From: Methylobacter sp.
Lineage (GTDB): Bacteria > Pseudomonadota > Gammaproteobacteria > Methylococcales > Methylomonadaceae
Length of the DNA stretch: 64,000 nucleotides
Reading direction: 5' to 3'
NCBI GenBank assembly: GCA_028716975.1
Contig: JAQUOU010000001.1
Span: 124,001-188,000, forward strand
In this document: in pieces, positions 56,849 to 64,000 of the stretch
How the letters are laid out: every line of letters begins with the position of its first letter
Position numbering within the stretch: the stretch's first letter is position 1
Made by a program: the position numbers and the translations under genes
Notes under the pieces: generated by a model
The model's database searches: none
Told to the model about the DNA's origin: nothing
What the model saw: the letters and a program-made list of their open reading frames with translations, nothing else

Positions 56849-57739
56849 TTGAGTTTTTTAGCGGCATACATTATGCGAGGGAGGTTGCAAGCCATGATTG
56901 TGGCTTCAACCCTTGCATTGTTGTCATTGGTTATGCCTCCGGTGAGTATTGTTAGTTCAGCCTCTGTTGCTCTCGTTACATTAAGACGCGGAGCTCTCGA
57001 AGGCTTAACCATTTTAGTGTGCTCAAGTGCGGCAGCAGGGCTATTAGGGTTCTTTCTCTTAGGTAATTTCCAGTTTGCACTACTTTATGTAATAGTGCTT
57101 TGGATGCCTGTCTGGTTGATATCCATAGTTTTAAGGGAGGGACGGCACTTATCTCTGGCGGTTGAAATTGCAGTATTAATAGGCATGTTGGGCGTTATAG
57201 TTTTCTATATCTACCAGGCTGAGCCGGCTGCAATGTGGAAGCGCGTACTTACTCCAATGGTGCCGGCCAATGCGCCGGTTGAGAATATTCAACATACGGT
57301 CGATATTCTCTCTCATTACATGACCGGCGTGGTAGCTGCGGGTACGGTGTTTGGCTTGCTGTTCGGCTTGTTTCTGGGACGATGGTGGCAGTCAGTATTG
57401 TACAATCCGGGCGGGTTCAGGCAGGAGTTTTTATCGCTGAGCACAAAACCCAGGCTGGCGTTAGCCAGCGTCGCATTTGTAGCCATTGCATGGGCAAGCT
57501 CCGGAGTAATTTCCGAAATTTTCTGGAATATCACTATCTTGCTGTTTGTGCTGTATACCTGTATCGGAACGGCTGTATTGCATACGGTCTTCGCTTCGAT
57601 GAAATGGGGTCGCTATATGGTGCCGATGTTTTATGTAACATTATTTTTAATACCCCACGCCATGCTGCCTATCGCTTTAGTTGGGCTAAGTGATGCATGG
57701 ATGGATTTACGAAAAAAAACCAACCAAACCAACGCCTGA
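56849..57739 (+). CDS. DUF2232-like multi-pass membrane protein
   Basis: 296-residue integral membrane protein with about eight hydrophobic segments and hardly any soluble domain. A gene of this kind sits between rpsR and rplI in many gammaproteobacteria (for example pseudomonads), matching the YybS/DUF2232 type, of unknown function. The start is TTG at 56849, with AAGGACA upstream. Co-transcribed with the ribosomal genes. Confidence 0.8.
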   Translation: MSFLAAYIMRGRLQAMIVASTLALLSLVMPPVSIVSSASVALVTLRRGALEGLTILVCSSAAAGLLGFFLLGNFQFALLYVIVLWMPVWLISIVLREGRHLSLAVEIAVLIGMLGVIVFYIYQAEPAAMWKRVLTPMVPANAPVENIQHTVDILSHYMTGVVAAGTVFGLLFGLFLGRWWQSVLYNPGGFRQEFLSLSTKPRLALASVAFVAIAWASSGVISEIFWNITILLFVLYTCIGTAVLHTVFASMKWGRYMVPMFYVTLFLIPHAMLPIALVGLSDAWMDLRKKTNQTNA

Positions 57740-57788
57740 GGGCGCAAAATCGTCGGACAAAGTTCCGAGAATATTGAGGTATTTAAAA

Positions 57789-58238
57789 ATGGAAGTTATT
57801 CTTCTTGAAAAAATAGCAAACCTGGGTAATCTGGGCGATAAAGTCGCAATTAAATCAGGTTATGGTAGAAATTATCTTATCCCGCAAGGTAAGGCAGTTG
57901 CCGCAACAGCTAAAAAAATTGCTGAATTTGAAGCGCGCCGTGCAGAGCTTGAGAAAGCCGCACTTGAAAAGCTGAACGCAGCTCAAGCACGTGCAAATGC
58001 ATTGAGTAAACTTCAAATTGTAATTACTCATAAAGCCGGCGATGAAGGCAAATTATTTGGCTCAGTCGGTACCCAAAATATTGCTGATGCTATCACCGAA
58101 GCCGGATCCGCAGTTGAAAAACACGAAGTTCGTTTGCCTCAAGGCGCTATCCGTCAAATTGGCGACTATAAAATCGACATCAATTTACATACTGATGTTG
58201 TTGTAACAATGTCAATTAAAATTGCTGCTGAAGCATAA
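57789..58238 (+). CDS. rplI: 50S ribosomal protein L9
   Basis: 149-residue protein with two RNA-binding domains joined by a long helix. [20 protein letters not shown] is the canonical start and fixes the ATG at 57789; the frame extends further upstream but those residues belong to overlapping non-coding sequence. [13 protein letters not shown] and [16 protein letters not shown] complete the two domains. Last gene of the operon; a hairpin follows. Confidence 0.97.
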   Translation: MEVILLEKIANLGNLGDKVAIKSGYGRNYLIPQGKAVAATAKKIAEFEARRAELEKAALEKLNAAQARANALSKLQIVITHKAGDEGKLFGSVGTQNIADAITEAGSAVEKHEVRLPQGAIRQIGDYKIDINLHTDVVVTMSIKIAAEA

Positions 58239-58255
58239 TCTTTAAAAGCGCAATG

Positions 58256-58308
58256 CGAAAGCAGGGCTACAGGGACAATCTTTAACTGACTCTGTAGCCT
58301 TGCTTTCG
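58256..58308 (+). terminator. Hairpin after rplI
   Basis: CGAAAGCAGGGCTACAG (58256-58272) pairs with CTGTAGCCTTGCTTTCG (58292-58308), 16 of 17 positions. There is only a short T content after the stem and the next ATG follows 7 bases later, so it may attenuate rather than stop transcription into waaA. Confidence 0.55.
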
Positions 58309-58315
58309 TTCAGCT

Positions 58316-59587
58316 ATGCGGGTTGTTTATTCCTCCATTTTTTATTTAATAATTCCCTTCATACTATGCCGCCTGATATGGCGAGGTTTTAAAGCACCGG
58401 CTTATCGCGAGAGGTGGCGCGAACGGTTTGCTTTATATAACAACAGATTTCCTCAAGAGGTTATTTGGTTTCATGCCGTTTCAGTGGGCGAAGCTGAAGC
58501 TTTATTTCCGTTAGCGCGGCTTATACAAAGGCGACATCCCGATACCAGGCTATTAATTACTACTACGACACCGACCGGATCAGCCCGGGTAAAAGCGGTA
58601 ATGAAGGAAAGCGTAGAGCACGTCTACTTGCCTTATGATATTCCCGATGCAGTGAGCCGGTTTATGCAGAGCTTTAAGCCGAGGATAGCCGTTATTATGG
58701 AAACTGAAATCTGGCCAAATCTTTTTGCCTACTGCGGCAAAAACAAAATTCCTTTATATATTATCAATGCCCGGTTATCAGAGAAATCGGCGCGCGGCTA
58801 CCAAAAAATTCCATCGCTTATTCATCCGGCTTTAGCGCAAGTAAAACTTATTGCTACCCAAACACAGGAGGATGCCAACAGGTTCATGGCTATCGGGGCC
58901 GAAAATGAAAAAGTTGAAACGCTGGGCAATATAAAATTTGATGTTGAAGTTTCTTCGGAAGTAATTCGACAAGGGATGCAGTTAAAAGCTGATTTGTTTG
59001 GCGACAGGTTCATCTGGCTGATTGCCAGTACCCATAAAGATGAAGAAATAATATTTACGGAAATTTATAAGGAAATAAAACAGGAAATTCCTGAGTTATT
59101 GCTGGTTATCGTACCGAGGCATCCGGAACGTTTCTCCGAAGTTAAAAAACTGTGCGAGCAGCAAAAGCTTAGGGTTGTGAGGCGCACATCAGGTGAGAAG
59201 AGTCAAAAGGATACGGATGTTTATCTGGTTGATACAATGGGCGAATTAAAGCTGTTGTATGCCGGCTCAGATGTGGCATTTGTCGGAGGCAGCATGGTGC
59301 CTGTCGGCGGGCATAATATTTTGGAAGCATCTGCCGTAGGAGTTCCCGTAATGTTCGGACCTTACATGGCTAATTTTAAAGATATAGCCCGAGAGGTGCT
59401 AAAACAGGATGCGGCGATACAGTGCCGAAGTAAAGACGATATTGTGAATGCAATTTATGCATTACAAGCAGAGCCGTTATATAGGAAATCGTTAACCGCA
59501 AAAGGTAAAGCGTTTGTTCTTCAGAACCAGGGGGCCATCACTAGAATCAGTGAAATTCTTGCTCAGGATATTATTAAAGCGGAATGA
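58316..59587 (+). CDS. waaA: 3-deoxy-D-manno-octulosonic acid (Kdo) transferase
   Basis: Glycosyltransferase that adds Kdo from CMP-Kdo to lipid IVA at the inner membrane, starting the lipopolysaccharide core. The 423 residues have an N-terminal membrane anchor (about 4-22), VIWFHAVSVGEAEALFPLAR with the catalytic Glu, LITTTTPTGSARVK, and the C-terminal CMP-Kdo-binding FVGGSMVPVGGHNILEASA. Whether it is mono- or bifunctional cannot be told. Monocistronic. Confidence 0.96.
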   Translation: MRVVYSSIFYLIIPFILCRLIWRGFKAPAYRERWRERFALYNNRFPQEVIWFHAVSVGEAEALFPLARLIQRRHPDTRLLITTTTPTGSARVKAVMKESVEHVYLPYDIPDAVSRFMQSFKPRIAVIMETEIWPNLFAYCGKNKIPLYIINARLSEKSARGYQKIPSLIHPALAQVKLIATQTQEDANRFMAIGAENEKVETLGNIKFDVEVSSEVIRQGMQLKADLFGDRFIWLIASTHKDEEIIFTEIYKEIKQEIPELLLVIVPRHPERFSEVKKLCEQQKLRVVRRTSGEKSQKDTDVYLVDTMGELKLLYAGSDVAFVGGSMVPVGGHNILEASAVGVPVMFGPYMANFKDIAREVLKQDAAIQCRSKDDIVNAIYALQAEPLYRKSLTAKGKAFVLQNQGAITRISEILAQDIIKAE

Positions 59588-59713
59588 GCCTAATGGCTTA
59601 GCTGTAAAAACCCAAACTTAATCAGAGAATCGCAAAATAGGTTGCAATCAAAGCTGACAATGAAAGGCTTCAATCGACTTAAACCGGTGCGTGTTGTTAT
59701 TTTTAAAACAAAA

Positions 59714-60020
59714 CCTGATTAGCAAGAATCATCCGCCAATGCGTAAAATGCATCCTTTTTCGTCGTTCCGGCAGGGATTGCCGGAACCCAGAAGCCAGGG
59801 ATGGCTTTCGTAGCTCACATCCCTGTAGCCTGGATACCGGCACAAATTCGTCTGGAACGAATTTGCATTTACCCGAAGGGCTCCGGGCAGGAAGGCCCGG
59901 AGTGACTAATCCGTCGGGAACGGATTAGCATTTACCCGAAGGGCGTCAGGCAGGAGTGCCTGACGTGAGTCCCTGCCGGTATGACGGTATCCGCGCTTAG
60001 CGGAAGATTCTTGCTAATCA
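59714..60020. repeat. Family B MITE-like element, 307 bp, complete
   Basis: CCTGATTAGCAAGAATC (59714-59730) and GATTCTTGCTAATCA (60006-60020) are its ends; similarity continues inward (CCGCCAATGCG against CGCTTAGCGG). The interior contains the CCGGCAGGGATTGCCGG palindrome and the GAACGAATTTGCATTTACCC block, present twice in variant form and shared with the element at 784-1081. Confidence 0.8.
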
Positions 60021-60096
60021 AGAAACAAAATAACGAGGGTGTAGAAAAACCCTATTTTTGATGATCTTAATGATTCTAACTATTGGATTTATAAGA

Positions 60097-60188
60097 GGCT
60101 AACGACCCAAGCTCAGCGACCCAGCGCATGGGACGCAACGATTGCACCGCGACGCTCACGCCGTGTTCCCTGTAGCGCATGGTTAGGC
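60097..60188 (-). other. Candidate attC-like recombination site
   Basis: Read on the minus strand, the site starts GCCTAAC (60188-60182), the consensus RYYYAAC of an attC site, and ends GTTAGCC (60103-60097), one base off the consensus GTTRRRY. The 92 bases between are GC-rich. A second core, GTTAGGC, lies on the same strand at 60817-60811, upstream of the YCII gene. The internal arms are not clearly symmetrical, so this is a suggestion only. Confidence 0.35.
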
Positions 60189-60274
60189 TTCATTTGCGGT
60201 AGCCAATTACTCTGAAATAATGCTCCGACTCCTCGGAAGGAACCCCGACAGCAAATGTATTTTATGGCCGGCTC

Positions 60275-60652
60275 CTATTTCTTGATCGCGAAATCGGCCG
60301 CGTCGAAAATCTGGCGGATTTCAATCACGTCGCCCGGGTCCGCGGGGCAGCGTTGCGCCCATTTCACGAGCTCTTCTTTCGAATTGGCCTCGACCATCCA
60401 ATAGCCGCCGAGCACTTCCTTGGCTTCAATGAAGGGGCCGTCGGTCACGGTCGTTTCCCCTTTGCCGAACGCGACGCGCGCGCCGGTGGCCAACGGATGC
60501 AGACCGTTCAGTGAAATGATTTTAACGGCCTTTCCCAATTCCTCATTGAACTTGGTCATTTCTTCCATTTTTTTCGGATCGGGTACAAACCCAGGGTCCA
60601 CTTTTTTACCGCCTTGATAAATGGCGGGGATCATCAGCATCATGAATTGCAC
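60275..60652 (-). CDS. YCII-related (DGPF) domain protein
   Basis: 125-residue protein of the YCII/DGPF family: MQFMMLMIPAIYQGGKKVDP, then VTDGPFIEAKEVLGGYWMVE (about 69-88), containing the DGPF and family His/Asp region equivalents, and a tail DVIEIRQIFDAADF. Members are dimeric alpha/beta-barrel proteins of mostly unknown activity, some linked to ECF sigma factors, none of which is here. GC content is clearly higher than in the neighbouring spacer, and attC-like cores lie on both sides, suggesting acquisition as a cassette. GGAG precedes the start. Confidence 0.85.
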   Translation of the reverse strand: MQFMMLMIPAIYQGGKKVDPGFVPDPKKMEEMTKFNEELGKAVKIISLNGLHPLATGARVAFGKGETTVTDGPFIEAKEVLGGYWMVEANSKEELVKWAQRCPADPGDVIEIRQIFDAADFAIKK

Positions 60653-60958
60653 GGTATTTCTCCTTTGGTTTTATTTGTTCCGCACCCTTAGTCGTTTGAC
60701 ATCTCCTAAATTCGACAGCTCGGCCAATCTTTTTTTAAAAATCTTTTTTCCGGCTCTTGTTGGTTCATAGTCAATGCTTTTTGATAGGCCACCCGCGCCT
60801 TTGCATGAAAGCCTAACAAGTTTATTATCCAGTTCCCGTTGATGTTGCTACCAAACCCGTACAAGAGCATTCTGTAACCATTCCGGCTGCTCCAGCAACA
60901 ATAGGAGCAAGCTGGGTTTTGTGTTCGACCGTTTGCTGAGTGAAATCAAAATCCGGCA
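60653..60958. other. Spacer upstream of the YCII gene
   Basis: About 306 bases with an AT-rich run near 60728-60752 and the GCCTAAC core at 60811-60817. No gene is supported, though the upstream part of this DNA is more GC-balanced than typical spacers. Confidence 0.35.
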
Positions 60959-61429
60959 TTAGTCGCGTGACTTATCATGCCAACCATTCGACAGGGCCTT
61001 CAAAAACAATCCAGTCCCAATACCCCAAGCGCCATTAATCAAGAAGGCAGTCAGTAGCAGAGAAAGCTGCCAGTCACCGCCAACAGGCTTTCCTTTAAGA
61101 GGAAAGACTATCAAAAGCGCGACCAGCGATGGCAGGAATGCCCCGAACAGAAAGGCCGTTATCCAATAAGCACGGCCACGCGGAAAATTATCGTCAACTA
61201 ATACGAACAGAATACCCCAGATGCCGCCCCAGAACGCCAGGGAGAATACCGCCGGCACGCCGAATGGTTGAGTTGCGGTTAGTGAAAAAGGCGCAAATGG
61301 CGCCATGCCTACGTTCCACAGTAAAGCCAGCGTCAGCTGGTGAAAAACCAGAGTGGCAAGAAAACCGGCGGCAAAGCCCTTGAACAGCGCCGATGCGGGA
61401 AGTGTCTTAACGGTGATGATTTTAGCCAT
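60959..61429 (-). CDS. Small membrane protein of unknown function
   Basis: 156 residues with about four hydrophobic helices (around 16-37, 57-78, 86-112 and 126-148). The sequence has Gly-rich helices such as FAAGFLATLVFHQLTLALLW and AFWGGIWGILFVLVDDNFPR. I do not recognise a named family. No neighbours are clearly co-transcribed, so nothing is suggested about its role. Confidence 0.7.
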   Translation of the reverse strand: MAKIITVKTLPASALFKGFAAGFLATLVFHQLTLALLWNVGMAPFAPFSLTATQPFGVPAVFSLAFWGGIWGILFVLVDDNFPRGRAYWITAFLFGAFLPSLVALLIVFPLKGKPVGGDWQLSLLLTAFLINGAWGIGTGLFLKALSNGWHDKSRD

Positions 61430-61525
61430 AAAATATCCCCTGAAAAATTAATGGGCATTTAAAGATCTGTTTCTGATTAGTTCCAGGTTTAGTAATTTAC
61501 ACAATTCTGTTTAAACAGCAAAAAT

Positions 61526-62518
61526 TTACTCGGGTTTTAATTGTTGAAGCTGATGATTAACAACAATCCATGAACCTAATACGCCCAATAGTGATGAAAT
61601 GAATAACATTGCCAGCGTTTCCGTAAAACCTAAAAACAGCAGATGGAAAGCACCCTCATAAAGCTCAGAAAGCTTTTCAACAGATTGCATTAAAATCAGC
61701 ATCATTACTGTAACGATAAACCATGCTGTCACGCCTGAAAAAAAGCCTATCCAAAAACCGCCGTATAAAAACGGCCTGCGGATAAATGCATTCGTGGCTC
61801 CAACTAATTTTGCAATGATTACTTCTTCGCGGCGATTATGCAACTCAAGCCGAATAGTATTGCCGGTAATAAACAATACTCCCACCCCCAGCAATAAACT
61901 CAATAGCATACTGCCGCGTCTTGCTATATCCATTAAAGATTGCAGGCGCTTAACCCATTGCATATCCATTTGGGCAAAGTCAACTTCAGGTTCCTGATTG
62001 AATTTTTCAAGCAGGTTTTCAAGCTCCTGCCGGTCTTCCAGAGTATTTTTCGGTAAAACCTGAATGACTATGGGCAAAGGATTTTTTTCCAGCGCTTTAA
62101 CTGCCGCGCCAAATCCACTGTATGCCTGAAACTCTGCCAAGGCCTGGGCCTTGGTAATCAGTTTGATTTCCTGAACGTTTGCCTTTTTTCTGATACTGTT
62201 TGCAAGTCTATTTGCTTTTGCATCAGATACATCATCCTTGAGAAACAGGGAGATTTGATTGCTGGTTTCCAAATTGCCGGTCAATTGCTGAAGATTTGCC
62301 ACCAGAATATAAAAACCGCTGGACAGGGAAATTGCAATCGCCAGCACAGTTATCGTCATTATCGAGGTAAATCTCGATGCTACTAATCGGCCAAGGCTTG
62401 AAAACAGTGCATGGGCATGTAAAGCCCGGTAGGCATGTAACTTATCGACAAAATTACCTCCAGAGGTTTTCGTTTGCCGGGCATCCTGTCTGGTTTGAGT
62501 TTTTTTAACCGGTTTCAT
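61526..62518 (-). CDS. ftsX: Cell division protein FtsX
   Basis: Permease-like partner of FtsE in the divisome; the complex activates peptidoglycan amidases through EnvC. The 330 residues have an unusual basic N-terminus (KPVKKTQTRQDARQTK), four membrane helices, and a periplasmic loop with QISLFLKDDVSDAKANRLAN after the first helix. Gene order ftsY-ftsE-ftsX is conserved. The rpoH gene that often follows is not here. Confidence 0.95.
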   Translation of the reverse strand: MKPVKKTQTRQDARQTKTSGGNFVDKLHAYRALHAHALFSSLGRLVASRFTSIMTITVLAIAISLSSGFYILVANLQQLTGNLETSNQISLFLKDDVSDAKANRLANSIRKKANVQEIKLITKAQALAEFQAYSGFGAAVKALEKNPLPIVIQVLPKNTLEDRQELENLLEKFNQEPEVDFAQMDMQWVKRLQSLMDIARRGSMLLSLLLGVGVLFITGNTIRLELHNRREEVIIAKLVGATNAFIRRPFLYGGFWIGFFSGVTAWFIVTVMMLILMQSVEKLSELYEGAFHLLFLGFTETLAMLFISSLLGVLGSWIVVNHQLQQLKPE

Positions 62519-62521
62519 AGA

Positions 62522-63178
62522 TTAACTTGCAACCAGTTGACCATGATCGAGCTTTAAGACTCTACGATTCATTTTTGTAATCAGGGCGATGTCATGAGAC
62601 GCAATTAATACTGTAACGCCCACCTGTTGAAACTGTTCAAACAAAAGCATTATTTCTGCTGACAGTTCGGGGTCCAGATTGCCGGTGGGTTCGTCAGCCA
62701 AAATCATCGGCGGTTTATTAACCACGGCTCTGGCAATGCCGACCCGTTGCTGCTCGCCGCCGGATAATGCCACAGGATATTTTTTTTCCTTACCAAGTAA
62801 TCCGACTTTATCCAATGACGCCCGCACTCTGCGGGAGATTTCCTGATGTCCATAGCCTGCTATCACTAAAGGTAGTGCTACATTATCGAAAACGGTTCTG
62901 TCCTGAAGCAGTTTATAATCCTGGAAAATTAACCCGATTTTCCTTCGTAAATAAGGTATCTGTCTGTCTTTAGCCTGATTCAGGTTTTGACCATCCAACC
63001 ATATCTGACCCCTGCTGCAACGCTCTATCACCGCTATCAGTTTTAATAAAGTACTTTTTCCTGCCCCGGAATGTCCCGTAACAAAGGCCATTTCACCGTG
63101 CTTCAGGTGAAAACTGACATTGAGCAATACATCGCCTGCATCAGGATAGCGCTTGCTGACATTTTCGAACTTTAGCAT
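62522..63178 (-). CDS. ftsE: Cell division ATP-binding protein FtsE
   Basis: ABC-type ATPase that drives FtsX. MLKFENVSKRYPDAGDVL is the usual N-terminus and fixes the ATG at 63178; a TTG at 63199 would overlap ftsY. Walker A is GHSGAGKSTLL, the signature LSGGEQQRVGIARA and Walker B MILADEPTGNLDP are intact. It follows the ftsY stop by 7 bases and ends 3 bases before ftsX. Confidence 0.96.
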   Translation of the reverse strand: MLKFENVSKRYPDAGDVLLNVSFHLKHGEMAFVTGHSGAGKSTLLKLIAVIERCSRGQIWLDGQNLNQAKDRQIPYLRRKIGLIFQDYKLLQDRTVFDNVALPLVIAGYGHQEISRRVRASLDKVGLLGKEKKYPVALSGGEQQRVGIARAVVNKPPMILADEPTGNLDPELSAEIMLLFEQFQQVGVTVLIASHDIALITKMNRRVLKLDHGQLVAS

Positions 63179-63185
63179 AAGGTTT

Positions 63186-64000
63186 TTAGTCTTTGACAAA
63201 CAAGGCGTTTATAAAAGTTTCTGCATCAAAATCCTGTAAATCATCGATACCTTCGCCAACGCCTATGTAACGAATGGGAATACCGAATTGTTTGGCCAAA
63301 GCAAAAATAACACCGCCTTTTGCCGTGCCATCGAGCTTTGTCAGTACCAGGCCTGTTAACGCTACAGCTTCATTAAACAGTTTTGTCTGAGACAACGCAT
63401 TTTGTCCTGTACCGGCATCTAATATTAACAGCACTTCATGAGGCGCAGTTTCATCCAGTTTGCCCATAATCCGTTTTACTTTTTTCAATTCATCCATCAG
63501 GTTGGATTTGGTATGCAAGCGTCCGGCCGTATCAGCAATCAAGACGTCTATGCCTTTTGCCTGCGCAGACTGTATGCCGTCATAGATAACCGATGCCGAA
63601 TCAGCTCCGGTATGCTGGGCTACCACATGAATATTGTTGCGCTCGCCCCAGATCTGCAATTGCTCCACCGCAGCCGCTCTAAAAGTGTCTCCGGCTGCCA
63701 GCATAACACTATAGCCTTGTGCCTGCAGGCGCTTGGCCAATTTTCCTATCGTTGTAGTCTTACCTGCTCCATTAACACCGACAACCAAAATTACAAAGGG
63801 TTTGTCCTGCTTTGGAATTTGTAAAGGTATATTGCAAGGCTTGAGTATACTCAACAATTCCTGCTTTAATGCGCTCATTAAAGCAGTGCTATCATTCAAC
63901 TGACGCCGTTCAACATTTTGGGTCAGGCGTTTGATTATTTCCGTGGTCGCGTCAACGCCTATATCAGCCATTAACAAACCGGCTTCAATGTCTTCCAGCA
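63186..64000 (-). CDS. ftsY: Signal recognition particle receptor FtsY, 5' end cut by window
   Basis: GTPase that docks ribosome-bound signal recognition particle at the membrane. The conserved NG domain is present: an N-domain start (LMADIGVDATTEIIKRL), G1 GVNGAGKTTTIGKLA, DTAGRLHTKSNLMDEL and TKLDGTAKGGVIF. The frame remains open to the window edge, and the acidic N-terminal A domain is outside. First gene of the ftsY-ftsE-ftsX operon. Confidence 0.95.
   Translation of the reverse strand, partial: LEDIEAGLLMADIGVDATTEIIKRLTQNVERRQLNDSTALMSALKQELLSILKPCNIPLQIPKQDKPFVILVVGVNGAGKTTTIGKLAKRLQAQGYSVMLAAGDTFRAAAVEQLQIWGERNNIHVVAQHTGADSASVIYDGIQSAQAKGIDVLIADTAGRLHTKSNLMDELKKVKRIMGKLDETAPHEVLLILDAGTGQNALSQTKLFNEAVALTGLVLTKLDGTAKGGVIFALAKQFGIPIRYIGVGEGIDDLQDFDAETFINALFVKD

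Larger units (their letters stand above)
59588..60274. other. Non-coding region between waaA and the YCII gene
   Basis: About 690 bases: a family B element (59714-60020) and the candidate recombination site (60097-60188). The remaining pieces show no gene. Confidence 0.6.

Noticed and set aside
1-64000. tRNA, rRNA or CRISPR arrays
   Set aside because: Searched by eye in the spacers; the repeats found are palindromic interspersed elements without the regular spacers of a CRISPR array, and no cloverleaf was seen.

Overview
The window reads as chromosome of a gammaproteobacterium. Gene orders typical of that class recur: argH divergent from hemC-hemD-hemX-hemY, rpsF-rpsR-membrane protein-rplI, purM beside a DUF2066 gene, ftsY-ftsE-ftsX, and a class I adenylate cyclase. 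A PEP-CTERM protein, an SmbP-like metal-binding protein and a NiFe-hydrogenase operon would fit a Methylococcales-like environmental lineage. That placement is inference, because no methane-oxidation gene lies here. No rRNA, tRNA or CRISPR array was seen.

Layout. 1-1.1 kb: 3' part of a PfkB sugar kinase and a MITE-like element. 1.1-10.1 kb, all on the minus strand: a hydrogenase locus in the order small subunit, large subunit, maturation protease, a Rieske-PAS-PAS-GGDEF-EAL protein, hypC, an antitoxin with a wrecked toxin, hypD, hypE. 10.6-13.4 kb: a YunG-like protein, a CelD/FemAB-type acyltransferase with two micro-ORFs upstream, and a DUF1415 protein. 13.7-16.4 kb: a PatZ-like acyl-CoA ligase/GNAT fusion. 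16.7-21.8 kb: a minus-strand galactoside operon (GH2 glycosidase, galT, galK, galM) without galE. 22.1-27.9 kb: a complete tripartite RND pump. 28.3-32 kb: PEP-CTERM protein, purM, DUF2066 and a small secreted protein. 32.4-34.5 kb: a PAS protein and an MCP that overlap. 34.5-36.3 kb: a repeat-rich stretch around a DUF3574 gene. 36.3-39 kb: minus-strand set DUF6763-like, P-loop ATPase, metA, nucleoside deaminase. 39.2-41.6 kb: HerA-like ATPase and SmbP-like protein. 41.8-53.8 kb: cyaA, argH and an unpartnered heavy-metal-type RND permease, then the haem operon on the plus strand. 53.9-55.8 kb: a secreted beta-propeller protein. 56.1-59.6 kb: S6/S18/L9 operon and waaA. 59.7-61.4 kb: a repeat element and a putative integron-cassette-like YCII gene, then a small membrane protein. 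61.5-64 kb: ftsX, ftsE and the 3' part of ftsY.

The most interesting system is the hydrogenase locus. A cytoplasmic group-2-like NiFe hydrogenase is translationally chained, by overlapping start and stop codons, to a protein carrying an intact Rieske iron-sulfur site, two PAS domains and intact GGDEF and EAL motifs. This suggests hydrogen or redox sensing coupled to cyclic-di-GMP turnover. A second theme is dispersed small repeats: at least two MITE-like families with clear terminal inverted repeats, plus a REP-like palindrome. They lie between genes throughout, and one copy supplies the stop codon of a gene.
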